Shown here one piece after another: positions 1 to 10,412 of a stretch of 41,378 nucleotides of DNA. The number at the start of each line of letters is the position of its first letter. Positions within the stretch are counted from its first letter, which is position 1. A program made the translations under genes and the position numbers. The notes under the pieces are model-generated. The model was not told where the DNA came from. It worked only from the letters and a program-made list of their open reading frames with translations, and did no database searches. This stretch comes from Verrucomicrobiota bacterium (lineage in GTDB: Bacteria > Verrucomicrobiota > Verrucomicrobiia > Limisphaerales > JACQFS01), in assembly GCA_016199935.1 (NCBI GenBank), contig JACQFS010000031.1, positions 1 to 41,378 of the forward strand. The letters run 5' to 3'.

Positions 1-1773
<1,773 letters not shown>

Positions 1774-1797
1774 ACCGCCGCGAATCGAAACTCACCC

Positions 1798-1835
1798 GGC
1801 CCGCCGCCTGCAAAGGCGGCGGGCCCTTTCGTTTT
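1798..1835 (+). terminator. Rho-independent terminator after rpoC
   Basis: A perfect 11-bp GC stem (1798-1808 with 1815-1825) closes a 6-nt TGCAAA loop and is followed by CTTTCGTTTT. It lies 24 nt past the rpoC stop and should separate the rpoBC transcript from the genes downstream. Confidence 0.9.
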
Positions 1836-1837
1836 GC

Positions 1838-1956
1838 CCAAGGTGGGCCGACCCGCCGGGTCGGCCGCGCCCGCGTTCAGCGGGGCGCCACGGGAGCCGT
1901 CGCCTGACGCTTCGCTCGACGACGGTGACGGCGCAGCGCGCCCATCCCTACCTTGG
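1838..1956. repeat. Possible twin-hairpin intergenic element
   Basis: A 119-nt stretch bounded by a 7-bp inverted repeat (CCAAGGT at 1838-1844, ACCTTGG at 1950-1956). Inside are a perfect 9-bp hairpin (1846-1854 with 1858-1866, 3-nt loop) and a perfect 5-bp hairpin (1930-1934 with 1938-1942). The layout, two hairpins within inverted ends, resembles the clearer elements at 5600-5664 and 36883-36982. No gene is supported between 1774 and 2118. Confidence 0.45.
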
Positions 1957-1991
1957 CGCGCCCAGAACGTGCTTGCCCGGCGCGGGCTTTG

Positions 1992-2019
1992 TTGCATGGC
2001 ATACGTTCTGCGCTACTAT
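1992..2019 (+). promoter_or_regulatory. Putative sigma-70-type promoter of the repeat protein gene
   Basis: TTGCAT at 1992-1997 and TACTAT at 2014-2019 with a 16-nt spacer, about 100 nt before the start at 2119. The match is only partial (4/6 in the -10 box). A small GCGTG-AAG-CACGC hairpin lies in the inferred leader. It is the best candidate in an otherwise featureless stretch. Confidence 0.3.
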
Positions 2020-2118
2020 CGAAGGCAGCGAAATTACCCATAAATCGCACCGGAGTTGCGCCGGGGGACGCGCGAAGCGTGAAGCACGCGCAAAGATACC
2101 GCGTATCCAACACACGAT

Positions 2119-5100
2119 ATGACCAGCAGGCTCAATCCGGAAAGGCCGCACGGTGGCGCGGGCCGGTTTGCGACGGCGCATTGGCCGCCCTTCCTCCTCG
2201 CCGTGCTGCTCGCGGTTGGCGCTTCCGCGCAACTCGCGCCCGACGGCGGCACCAACACGCTCGACGGCGTGACGAACACCGTAACCGGCAGCGTGACCGT
2301 GGGCACCAACGGCTCCTTCACGCTGCTGACCCTTACCAACGGCGCGCTGCTGACGAACACGCTGGAGGGCCAGATCGGCCTCAACGCCGGAGCGAACTCG
2401 AATACAATCTTGGTGAGCGGGGTGGGGACGAGTTGGATGCTCGGCACCAACGCGGCGGGTGTGGGGCTGTATGTCGGCAACGGGGGCGCGTTTAATGCGC
2501 TGACCATTTCCGACGGCGGCAACGTCACCAGTCGAGGAGGCCGGGTGGGGAACACCGCCAGTGCCGGCACGAATCTGGTTGTGATCACCGGTGGCGGGTC
2601 TTTGTGGAGCAACTGGGGGGAACTGGTCATTGGCTATGCCGGGGCGGGTAATCGCGTCGTCGTCTCCAACGGCGGCTCGGTGTTAACATTCGAGAACCGC
2701 GTGGGAGTGGCGGCGGCCGCGAACGACAATTCCATCCTGGTAACTGGCAGCGCGTCATCCTTCACGACCGTGAGTTATTTCAACTTGGGTGAAGGCTCGT
2801 CGGGAAACAATCTGCTGGTCAACGACGGCGCCACATTTGGCACCGTCAACAACAGCGTGCTGGGCTCGGCGGTCGGCGCGAATTCCAACTCGGCGGTGGT
2901 TTCGGATGCGTCCTCCTTCTGGAAGACCGGGAACCTTTTTTTGATCGGCAACCTCGGTTCATTCAACAGCGTGATGGTTAGCAACGGCGCCACCGTGTCC
3001 AATGCATCGGTGACCGCGCTCGGATACTTGGCGGGGGCGAACTCGAACCTCGCGATGGTGACCGGCGGCAATTCCCGCTGGATCAGCGCCGATGTGTTCA
3101 CCATCGGCAATCGTGGGTCCGCGAATCTGCTGTCAGTTAACCGAGGCGCCTCGGTAGTCAGCGGTTCCGGGCAGATCGGCGCGGTTGCCGGCGCGAATCA
3201 AAACTCTGCTGTGGTCACCGGCGCGGGTTCGACGTGGAGTAACAGCGGCATCCTGACCATCGGCAACGGCGGCTCGTTCAATCAACTCCTCGTCAGCAAC
3301 GGCGGCGCGGTTGTCGCAGGAGGGGCGATCAATTTGGGAAGCGCTGCGACGGGCACCAACAACAGCGTGGTGGCCGTGGGCGGCTCGCTCTCGAGCGCAG
3401 GCCTCACGTTGGGCGGCTCAGTCTCGCGTAACAACAGCGTCACGCTCATCTCCAACTCAACGTGGAATGTGGGCGGTGGCATCTTCACGTGGGGCAATGC
3501 CGGGGTCAACGACACGCTGAACATTGATGCCGCCTCGGCGCTTACCAACATCGGCGGGTTAACGCTCGACGAAAACGACACCCTGTTCTACATGACCAAC
3601 GACTTGGGTGGATACTCGCTCAACGGATTTACCACTAACCAGTTTCAATTCCGCCCCTCCGGCCTGAGTGTTGTGAACGTCGGCAACGGCGGCACCAACG
3701 TTCAGCTCCTCATCAGCAACTATACACTCTCCGATTCCATGGCTTGGATCGGTAACGGCGCGAGCGCCCGAAGCAATGCCGTGATTGTCACCGGCCCCGG
3801 CTCGGTCTGGAGCAACAGTAGCACCCTGATCATCGGCAACAGTAGTAATGGTGCTTCCGGCAATCAAATGATGGTGAGCGACGGGGCCAAGGTGTTCGAT
3901 ACCACCGGCACGCTTGGCAACCGCGCGAACTGCAGCAACAATTTCGCGCTCGTCACCGGCCCCGGCTCGGTGTGGAACAACGCCAGCGCGGTCACCATCG
4001 GCAGCGCCGGCTCGTTCAACCGGCTCGTCATCAGCAACAGCGGCGTGGTCCTCGGTGGCTCCGCGGGCACGGTGGGCGGCACATCGGCTGGCAACAGCAA
4101 CTCCGTGCTCGTGACAGGCGCCGGCTCGCTCTGGACGAACAACGGCACACTGATCATCGGCAACTCCGGCGCGTTCAACCAACTCGTCATCAGCAATGGC
4201 GGCGTGGTAGCCGCCTTCGGCGCGGCCACCATCGGCAATGCTGCTACCGGCGACACCAATCTCGTGCTCGTAACCGGCCCCGGCTCCGTGTGGAGCAACT
4301 TATCAGCACTGGGCATCGGCGCCGTCAGCGGTGCGTCGGCCAATCAACTGGTTGTGAGCAACGGCGGCACGGTGTTCAACACCACGGGCACGCTTGGCAC
4401 CGGCGCGAACTCCAGCAACAACCTTGCACTCGTTACGGGAACCGGTTCGGTGTGGAGCAATAACGGTCTGCTGACCATCGGCAACAGCGGCCCACGCACA
4501 CAACTTATCGTCAGCGACGGCGGCGCGGTCTTTGCCGCCGCGCTCACCATGGGAGCACTCCCAGGCACCGGCAGCAACCGCGTCACCATTGACGGCGGAA
4601 GCCTCATCGTCACCAATCCGGCAGGCACTGGGATTGCGCTCCTTAACCGCGGCACAAACGTTCTCAACAGCGGCTATTTTGAAACCGACCAGCTGGTTCT
4701 GACCAATAAAGTTAGCGGCGTCGCACACGGCGTTTTCGAGTTCAACGGCGGCACGCTCATCACCCGCGGCACGACGAACGCGAACGGGCTGCCGTTCACC
4801 GTCGGCAACGGCGCGAGTGCGGCCACGTTCCAGTTGCTCGGCGGCACTCACTCGTTCGCCAACGGCCTTGTGCTCGCCAGCAACTCACTACTCAAGGGCA
4901 ACGGCACCATCCTCGGCGCGGTCACCAACTTTGGCACCATCGCTCCCGGCAGTTCGCCTGGTGCGCTCACGATCAACGGCAGTCTCAGCCTGCGGAGCAG
5001 CGCGAACCTTTCCTTCGAGCTCGGCGGGCTGCTGGCCACCAACCAATACGACGTGCTCAGCGTCACCAACTTTGTCGAGCTGGCCGGCACGTTGAGCCTG

Positions 5101-5598
5101 TCGCTGCTCAACGGCTTCTACCCGGCGGCGGGCGACAGCTTCACGGTGTTCAACTACGGCTCGGCCACGGGCGCGTTCGGCAACGTGAGCGGGGGCGGGC
5201 GGTTGAACACGGTGGACAACCTCGGCTCGTTCCTCGTCACGCTCAGCGCGACGAACGTGGTGGTGGGCGGCTACGTCTCGCCGGACAGCGACGGCGACGG
5301 GCAGAGCGATTACGCCGAGACCCTCGCCGGCACGAACCCGAACGACCCCGCGAGCGCGCTGACACTCACGCCGATCTCCGTGGGCGCCGGCGGCGCGGTG
5401 ACGTTGCGGTTCCCGTTCGTGGCCGGCAAGAGCTACCGCCTCCTCTACAGCGACAACCTTGCCTCCGGTGTGTGGAACGTGATCGCCGCGCCCGTCTTCA
5501 CGCAACCTTCCGCCGGCATCAACCAATGGGTGGATGACGGCACGCTCACCGGTGGACTGGCCGCGACCACGCGCGCCTATCGCGTGGGCTTGCAGTGA
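2119..5598 (+). CDS. Secreted T5SS/PEP-CTERM-type repeat surface protein
   Basis: A 1159-residue exported protein. Residues 1-38 form a long signal peptide with a hydrophobic core near 24-36 and a likely cut after ASA. Residues ~45-840 hold about 11-12 degenerate ~55-60-residue repeats with the pattern VTGxGSxWSN..LxIGNxGxFNxLxxSNGGxV, the style of the T5SS/PEP-CTERM-associated repeat (TIGR04393). A passenger-like part follows (GNGTILG.VTN.GTIAPGSSPGALTI, then FYPAAGDSFTVFNYGS), then a DSDGDGQSDYAE calcium-binding-type motif and a ~90-residue C-terminal domain ending YRVGLQ. Neither a beta-barrel nor a PEP-CTERM anchor is visible, so the mode of attachment is unknown. The fold is expected to be a beta-helix. 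No SD motif precedes the ATG. Function inferred: cell-surface or adhesive protein. Confidence 0.88.
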   Translation: MTSRLNPERPHGGAGRFATAHWPPFLLAVLLAVGASAQLAPDGGTNTLDGVTNTVTGSVTVGTNGSFTLLTLTNGALLTNTLEGQIGLNAGANSNTILVSGVGTSWMLGTNAAGVGLYVGNGGAFNALTISDGGNVTSRGGRVGNTASAGTNLVVITGGGSLWSNWGELVIGYAGAGNRVVVSNGGSVLTFENRVGVAAAANDNSILVTGSASSFTTVSYFNLGEGSSGNNLLVNDGATFGTVNNSVLGSAVGANSNSAVVSDASSFWKTGNLFLIGNLGSFNSVMVSNGATVSNASVTALGYLAGANSNLAMVTGGNSRWISADVFTIGNRGSANLLSVNRGASVVSGSGQIGAVAGANQNSAVVTGAGSTWSNSGILTIGNGGSFNQLLVSNGGAVVAGGAINLGSAATGTNNSVVAVGGSLSSAGLTLGGSVSRNNSVTLISNSTWNVGGGIFTWGNAGVNDTLNIDAASALTNIGGLTLDENDTLFYMTNDLGGYSLNGFTTNQFQFRPSGLSVVNVGNGGTNVQLLISNYTLSDSMAWIGNGASARSNAVIVTGPGSVWSNSSTLIIGNSSNGASGNQMMVSDGAKVFDTTGTLGNRANCSNNFALVTGPGSVWNNASAVTIGSAGSFNRLVISNSGVVLGGSAGTVGGTSAGNSNSVLVTGAGSLWTNNGTLIIGNSGAFNQLVISNGGVVAAFGAATIGNAATGDTNLVLVTGPGSVWSNLSALGIGAVSGASANQLVVSNGGTVFNTTGTLGTGANSSNNLALVTGTGSVWSNNGLLTIGNSGPRTQLIVSDGGAVFAAALTMGALPGTGSNRVTIDGGSLIVTNPAGTGIALLNRGTNVLNSGYFETDQLVLTNKVSGVAHGVFEFNGGTLITRGTTNANGLPFTVGNGASAATFQLLGGTHSFANGLVLASNSLLKGNGTILGAVTNFGTIAPGSSPGALTINGSLSLRSSANLSFELGGLLATNQYDVLSVTNFVELAGTLSLSLLNGFYPAAGDSFTVFNYGSATGAFGNVSGGGRLNTVDNLGSFLVTLSATNVVVGGYVSPDSDGDGQSDYAETLAGTNPNDPASALTLTPISVGAGGAVTLRFPFVAGKSYRLLYSDNLASGVWNVIAAPVFTQPSAGINQWVDDGTLTGGLAATTRAYRVGLQ

Positions 5599-5683
5599 GA
5601 TGGTGGAGGCCGTCGCGCTGCGACGGCCTCGAACACGTCGCAGCGCGACGTGTTCCACCTCTCCCGCGTGGGCTTGCAGTGAG
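5581..5683. repeat. 19-bp direct repeats flanking a twin-hairpin palindrome
   Basis: CGCGTGGGCTTGCAGTGAG occurs at 5581-5599 (last codons and stop of the preceding gene) and again at 5665-5683. The 65 nt between them contain two perfect 11-bp hairpins (5606-5616 with 5620-5630; 5631-5641 with 5645-5655), enclosed by GGTGGA/TCCACC (5602-5607 with 5654-5659). The hairpin cores are exact reverse complements of each other. The arrangement looks like a mobile palindrome with a long target duplication. Confidence 0.85.
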
Positions 5684-5689
5684 GGATTG

Positions 5690-5850
5690 GCCACGGAGGC
5701 GCGGAGACACGGAGCCCGGACAGGAAAACTTCCATTGAGCCACGGATTGAACACGGAAGAAACACGGATGGAGAAGCTCTTTTTTCCGTGTTTGATCCGT
5801 GTTCAATCCGTGGCTAAGAACCCGGCTCCGTGCCTCCGTGTCTCCGTGGC
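5690..5850. repeat. Nested palindromic intergenic repeat (161 bp)
   Basis: The outer arms 5690-5715 and 5825-5850 match over 26 bp with 3 mismatches. The inner arms 5738-5757 and 5796-5815 are perfect over 20 bp. The element is built from short CACGGA/TCCGTG words. No coding potential is supported. Similar CACGGA-word palindromes are, from memory, frequent in PVC-group genomes; no search was run. Confidence 0.85.
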
Positions 5851-6058
5851 TGAATTTCACCGTCCAGAAAAAATTCCGCTTGCGTCCTTCGGAAGAAATC
5901 TATTTCCTACGCGTCCCCGGAATCCGGACGGGCACTGCCGCTGATAAACCAGACGCGGCGGGGCGCGGACAACACGGGGACTTTTTGCAACGCACGTTTT
6001 TTGCCGAAGAATTTTCGGAAAACATGTTGCAGGGCAAAAGTCGTTTGTTAATCTGTCC

Positions 6059-6089
6059 GCCCTTTCTCCGGGATGACTGGAGGAAGGGC
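6059..6089 (+). promoter_or_regulatory. Hairpin in the rpsL leader
   Basis: Arms 6059-6069 and 6079-6089 pair over 11 bp (one T-G wobble) around a 9-nt loop, ending 26 nt before the rpsL start. There is no T-tract, so it is not a standard terminator. It could be a translational control structure for the str genes. A weak promoter candidate, TTGCAG (6027-6032) and TAATCT (6049-6054), lies just upstream; 5851-6026 shows nothing else recognisable. Confidence 0.35.
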
Positions 6090-6115
6090 CGTTTAATCGT
6101 CAGGAATAATTCGCG

Positions 6116-6523
6116 ATGCCGACCATCAACCAACTCGTCCGTTTCGGACGCAATAAGGTGAAATACAAGAGCAAGTCGCCGGCTCTTGAGGGAGCGCCGT
6201 TCCGCCGGGGCGTGTGCCTCCAGGTGATGACGCGCACGCCCAAGAAGCCGAACTCGGCGATGCGCAAGGTCGCGAAGATCCGGCTCACGAATGGCTTCGA
6301 GGTGATCGCCTACATCCCGGACGAGGGACACAATTTGCAGGAGCACTCGATCGTGCTCATCCGCGGCGGCCGTGTGAAGGATCTCCCCGGTGTGCGTTAT
6401 CACATCGTGCGCGGCACGCTCGACGCGGCCGGCGTCGAGAAGCGGCGCGTGAGCCGTTCGAAGTATGGCGTCAAGCGCCCGAAGGAAGCGAAGGCCGGCG
6501 CCGCCGCTCCCGCTGCGAAGTAA
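6116..6523 (+). CDS. rpsL: 30S ribosomal protein S12
   Basis: S12 of the decoding centre, 135 residues (E. coli 124), with a short Lys/Ala-rich C-terminal tail. The signature TPKKPNSA is at 41-48 and [13 protein letters not shown] at 84-96. K43 and K88, the usual streptomycin-determining positions, are both lysine (the sensitive-type residues), and D89, the methylthiolation site, is present. An AGGA about 11 nt before the ATG is a plausible SD. This is the first gene of the ribosomal superoperon. Confidence 0.98.
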   Translation: MPTINQLVRFGRNKVKYKSKSPALEGAPFRRGVCLQVMTRTPKKPNSAMRKVAKIRLTNGFEVIAYIPDEGHNLQEHSIVLIRGGRVKDLPGVRYHIVRGTLDAAGVEKRRVSRSKYGVKRPKEAKAGAAAPAAK

Positions 6524-6547
6524 CCGTTTAACTTTTTTCACCTCGTC

Positions 6548-7021
6548 ATGTCACGTCGTCGTCAAGCCAGTAAGCGCGGAATGCGCGAAGATTCCAGGTT
6601 TGGCAGTGTGCTCGTCACGCGCCTGGTCAACACCGTCATGTATGGCGGCAAGAAGAACACCGCCGAGGGCATCGTGTATCGCGCGTTCAACGAGATCGCG
6701 GAAAAGAACCCGGCGTTGAACCCGGTCGAGGCGCTCCAGCGCGCGGTCGAAAACGCCAAGCCGCGCATCGAGACGAAGGCCCGCCGCGTCGGTGGCGCCA
6801 CGTATCAGGTGCCGCTCGAGGTGCCGGCGGACCGGCAGGCGTCGCTGGCGATCCGGTGGATCGTGGATTTCGCGGACGCGCGCAAGGGCCAGCCGATGGC
6901 GGTGGCGCTCGCGGCGGAGATCATGGAAGCCTATCAGGGGCAGGGGAACGCGATCCGCAAACGGGACGACGTTCACAAGATGGCGCAGGCGAACAAGGCC
7001 TTTGCGCATTTCCGCTGGTAG
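6548..7021 (+). CDS. rpsG: 30S ribosomal protein S7
   Basis: S7, the primary 16S 3'-domain binder, 157 residues, normal length. The N-terminal MSRRRQASKR and the LVNTVMYGGKKNTAE segment are typical, and the C-terminus KMAQANKAFAHFRW matches the family. It begins 24 nt after rpsL in a T-rich spacer without an SD. A hairpin with a T-run follows before fusA. Confidence 0.98.
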   Translation: MSRRRQASKRGMREDSRFGSVLVTRLVNTVMYGGKKNTAEGIVYRAFNEIAEKNPALNPVEALQRAVENAKPRIETKARRVGGATYQVPLEVPADRQASLAIRWIVDFADARKGQPMAVALAAEIMEAYQGQGNAIRKRDDVHKMAQANKAFAHFRW

Positions 7022-7035
7022 AAAATTTTTAATGG

Positions 7036-7063
7036 CCCCGGCCGACCGTGCGCCGGGGTTTTT
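7036..7063 (+). terminator. Intra-operon terminator or attenuator between rpsG and fusA
   Basis: A 7-bp stem CCCCGGC/GCCGGGG (7036-7042 with 7052-7058) with a 9-nt loop is followed directly by TTTTTATT. It lies 14 nt past rpsG and ends 19 nt before fusA. It would partly terminate transcription and lower expression of fusA and the genes beyond, unless a promoter lies within fusA. Confidence 0.6.
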
Positions 7064-7081
7064 ATTCTCTAAACGAAAGTC

Positions 7082-9307
7082 ATGTCAGCCGTAATGGAAG
7101 AGAACAAGTCAGTCAACGCGCCGGGCCGGCAATACACGCTGGAACGGACGCGCAACATCGGCATCGCCGCCCACATTGATGCGGGTAAGACGACGACGAC
7201 CGAGCGCATTCTCTTTTACACCGGCCTGATCCACAAGATCGGCGACGTGGATGACGGCAACACGGTGACCGACTGGATGGAGCAGGAGCGTGAGCGCGGC
7301 ATCACCATCACCTCGGCGGCGGTGACGTGCTTCTGGACGCAGAAGAGCGTGAAGTCGGGCGAGGACAAACTTTACAAGGCGTTCAACAACATTCCGCACC
7401 GGGTCAACATCATTGACACGCCGGGCCACGTGGATTTTACGGCGGAAGTCGAGCGCTCGATGCGCGTGCTGGACGGCGCGGTCGCGGTGTTCTGCGGCGT
7501 CGCGGGCGTGCAGCCGCAGTCCGAGACGGTGTGGCGGCAGGCGACGAAATACAAAGTGCCGCGCATCGCGTTCGTCAACAAGATGGACCGGATCGGCGCG
7601 AATTTTGAAAACGCGCTGAACGACATGCGCACCAAGCTGCGCGCCTATGCGTTCCCGATTTTCCTGCCCCTCGGGGCCGGCCCGAACGAGGCCGAGGGCA
7701 AGATCATCACGGGCGGCTTTGAAGGCGTGATCGACGTGGTCAACCAGAAGGCCATCAACTGGGGACCGACCGAGGCCAACGAAGGTTTGAATTACGATGT
7801 CACGGAAATCCCCGCTGAGCATCAGGAACGCGCCAAGGCCGCGCTCGCGGAATTGATTGACGCCGTCTCGAACAAGGACGACGAGATTGCGAACCTCGTG
7901 CTCGAAGAAAAGCCGATCTCGGCGCCGGTGCTCAAGGCCGCGATCCGCCGGCTCACGTGCAAGATCGAACTCGTGCCGGTGCTCTGCGGCTCCGCATTCA
8001 AGAAAAAGGGCGTGCAAGTCCTGGTCGACGCCGTGGTGGATTATCTTCCGTCGCCGCTGGACATTCCCCCCGCGCAAGGCCACGAGCCGGGCACGGAGAC
8101 CAAGGTGGACGTGCCGACGGACGACAACCACAAGTTCTGCTCGCTGGCGTTCAAGCTGTGGACCGATCCCTACGCGGGCAAGCTGGTGTTTTTCCGCGTT
8201 TACTCCGGCCAGCTCAAGAAGGGCGACAACATTTACAATCCGCGCACCCGCAAGCGCGAGCGCGTCAGCCGCCTGATGGTCATCCAGGGCAGCGAGCGCA
8301 AGGACATCAACGAGGTCTATGCCGGCGACATCGCCGCGCTGGTCGGCCTGCGCAACATCACCACGGGCGACACGCTGTGCGACGAGGACTTCGACGTGAC
8401 GCTCGAACCGCCGACGTTTCCCGAGCCGGTGATCAGCATGGCCGTGGAGCCGAAGACCAAGCAGGACCAGGAGAAGATGTCGGAAGGATTGCAGCGACTC
8501 GCGGAAGAGGATCCGACTTTCCGTTGCTTTACCGACGAGGAGACGAGCCAGCTCATCATCGCGGGCATGGGCGAGTTGCACCTCGAAATCATCATCGACC
8601 GGCTCAAGCGCGAGTTCAAAGTGGATGCGAACACGGGCGCGCCGCAGATCGCCTATCGCGAGACGATCACGAAGGAAGCGGACGGCGTCGGCAAGTTCAT
8701 CCGTCAGTCCGGCGGCCGCGGCCAATATGGCCACGCGGAAGTGAAAGTTTATCCGAACGAAAAGGGCAAGGGCATCGAGGTCACCAACAAGATCGTCGGC
8801 GGCCTCATCCCCAAGGAATACGTCCCGGCGGTCATCGCCGGCATCGAGGAGGCGATCAAGGCCGGCGTGTATGCCGGCTATCAGGTCATCGATGTCCGGG
8901 TGGAAATTGTTTACGGCTCGTTCCACGAGGTGGACTCGAACGAACTGGCCTTCCGCATGGCGGGAATTTTTGCCCTCAAGGACGCGTTCAAGAGCGCCGG
9001 GCCGATCCTGCTCGAGCCGATCATGAAGGTCGAGCTCACCACGCCCGACGAATATCAGGGCGACCTCATCGGCGACGTCACCCGCCGGCGCGGCAACATC
9101 ATCAACATCGAGGCCAAGTCCGGCCAGACGATCATCAACGCCAACGTGCCGCTGGCGGAAATGTTCGGCTACGCGACGGCGATCCGCTCGCTGTCCAAGG
9201 GCCGCGCGAGCTACTCGATGGAGCCGTTCTCCTTCGAGCAGGTGCCCAACAGCGTGCTCGAAAAAATTCTCGATCAGGCGGCCAAGAAGCCGGCGGCGCG
9301 CACCTAA
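7082..9307 (+). CDS. fusA: Translation elongation factor G
   Basis: The GTPase that drives ribosomal translocation, 741 residues (E. coli 704). The P-loop AHIDAGKT is at 30-37, the switch I region [14 protein letters not shown] follows, DTPGH is at 112-116 and NKMD at 166-169. Domain IV/V motifs include [13 protein letters not shown] and LLEPIMKVE. An extra ~15 residues sit between FW and [11 protein letters not shown] in the G domain, and the N-terminus is ~15 residues longer than usual. No SD precedes the ATG. tuf does not follow; rpsJ is next. Confidence 0.98.
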   Translation: MSAVMEENKSVNAPGRQYTLERTRNIGIAAHIDAGKTTTTERILFYTGLIHKIGDVDDGNTVTDWMEQERERGITITSAAVTCFWTQKSVKSGEDKLYKAFNNIPHRVNIIDTPGHVDFTAEVERSMRVLDGAVAVFCGVAGVQPQSETVWRQATKYKVPRIAFVNKMDRIGANFENALNDMRTKLRAYAFPIFLPLGAGPNEAEGKIITGGFEGVIDVVNQKAINWGPTEANEGLNYDVTEIPAEHQERAKAALAELIDAVSNKDDEIANLVLEEKPISAPVLKAAIRRLTCKIELVPVLCGSAFKKKGVQVLVDAVVDYLPSPLDIPPAQGHEPGTETKVDVPTDDNHKFCSLAFKLWTDPYAGKLVFFRVYSGQLKKGDNIYNPRTRKRERVSRLMVIQGSERKDINEVYAGDIAALVGLRNITTGDTLCDEDFDVTLEPPTFPEPVISMAVEPKTKQDQEKMSEGLQRLAEEDPTFRCFTDEETSQLIIAGMGELHLEIIIDRLKREFKVDANTGAPQIAYRETITKEADGVGKFIRQSGGRGQYGHAEVKVYPNEKGKGIEVTNKIVGGLIPKEYVPAVIAGIEEAIKAGVYAGYQVIDVRVEIVYGSFHEVDSNELAFRMAGIFALKDAFKSAGPILLEPIMKVELTTPDEYQGDLIGDVTRRRGNIINIEAKSGQTIINANVPLAEMFGYATAIRSLSKGRASYSMEPFSFEQVPNSVLEKILDQAAKKPAART

Positions 9308-9327
9308 ACCCAAACCTGTTCTTTGTT

Positions 9328-9636
9328 ATGGCCACCCAACGCATACGCATCCGACTCAAAGCTTACGATCACCGGGTCATCGACCAGTCGGCCTCGGAGA
9401 TCGTCGAGACCGTCAAGCGCACCGGTGCCCGCGTGGCCGGCCCGATCCCGCTGCCGACCCGCATCGAGCGGTTCACCGTGCTGCGCTCGCCGCACGCCGA
9501 CAAGAAATCCCAGGAGACCTTCGAGCAGCGCACGCACAAGCGGTTGCTCGACATTCTCGACCCCACCGCCAAGACCGTGGACGAGCTGAAGAAGCTCAAC
9601 CTCCCGGCGGGCGTGGACATCACCATCAAAATTTAG
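9328..9636 (+). CDS. rpsJ: 30S ribosomal protein S10
   Basis: S10, 102 residues, first gene of the S10 operon portion and also a transcription antitermination partner of NusB in E. coli. It begins [19 protein letters not shown], and the motif [19 protein letters not shown] is typical. The ATG at 9328 is chosen because it aligns with the family N-terminus; the frame stays open far upstream only as a shadow inside fusA. The gap from fusA is 20 nt, with no SD. Confidence 0.97.
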   Translation: MATQRIRIRLKAYDHRVIDQSASEIVETVKRTGARVAGPIPLPTRIERFTVLRSPHADKKSQETFEQRTHKRLLDILDPTAKTVDELKKLNLPAGVDITIKI

Positions 9637-9641
9637 CGCGT

Positions 9642-10406
9642 ATGCCCATCGGACTTCTTGGAAAAAAACTTGGCTCCACGCGCGTCTATGACGAGCGCGG
9701 CAACGCCATCCCCGTCACCGTCGTGCTCGCCGGCCCCAACCGCGTGCTCCAGTGCAAAACGGTCGAGACCGACGGCTACAAATCCGTCCAGCTCGGCTTC
9801 GGCGAGCAGAAGGAGCACCGCCTGACCAAGCCGCTGCTCGGCCACATCAAGAAATTCAACGGGGCCGCCGTCAAGCGCATCCGCGAGTTCCGTGACTTCA
9901 CCCTCGATGTGAAGCCCGGCGACATCGTGGGCCCGGCGATTTTCGCCAAGGGCGATTTCATTGACGCCATCGGCCTGACCAAGGGCCGCGGCTTCGAGGG
10001 CGTGGTGAAGCGCCACGGTTTCCGCGGCGGCGACAGCACGCACGGCGCGAAGGGCTGGCATCGCCGCAGCGGCGCGATCGGCCAGCGCCTGTTCCCCGGC
10101 ACCGTCATGCGCGGCATGAAGATGCCCGGTCACATGGGCCAGGTCCGCCGCACGACGCAGAACCTGGAGATCATCCAGGTGCGCGAAGCCGACAACGTCC
10201 TGCTGATCAAGGGCGCCATTCCCGGATCGCCGGGCGACTACGTCATCATCCGCGAGGCGAAGAAAATCGCCAAGGGCTCCGCGCGCTACCAGCAGATCCA
10301 CGACGCGCGCAAGAAGGCCGCCGCCGTGGCCGCCGGTGGTGGTGAGGACAAGAAGAAAGGTGGCGACAAGGCCGCCGCCAAACCCGCAGCCGCAGCCAAA
10401 AAGTAA
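9642..10406 (+). CDS. rplC: 50S ribosomal protein L3
   Basis: L3, an early assembly protein reaching the peptidyl transferase centre. At 254 residues it is longer than E. coli L3 (209), the excess being a C-terminal Ala/Lys/Gly tail of about 35 residues. Diagnostic segments are GLLGKKLGSTRVYDE, KGRGFEGVVKRHGF and GHMGQVRRTTQNLE. A 5-nt gap (GCGT) separates it from rpsJ, with no SD. Confidence 0.97.
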   Translation: MPIGLLGKKLGSTRVYDERGNAIPVTVVLAGPNRVLQCKTVETDGYKSVQLGFGEQKEHRLTKPLLGHIKKFNGAAVKRIREFRDFTLDVKPGDIVGPAIFAKGDFIDAIGLTKGRGFEGVVKRHGFRGGDSTHGAKGWHRRSGAIGQRLFPGTVMRGMKMPGHMGQVRRTTQNLEIIQVREADNVLLIKGAIPGSPGDYVIIREAKKIAKGSARYQQIHDARKKAAAVAAGGGEDKKKGGDKAAAKPAAAAKK

Positions 10407-10412
10407 CGGCGT

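Noticed and set aside
7109-9313. Long minus-strand open frame (over 700 codons) opposite fusA
   Set aside because: It mirrors fusA codon by codon in a high-GC genome; its translation is His/Arg/Asp-rich without family motifs, while fusA is certain.
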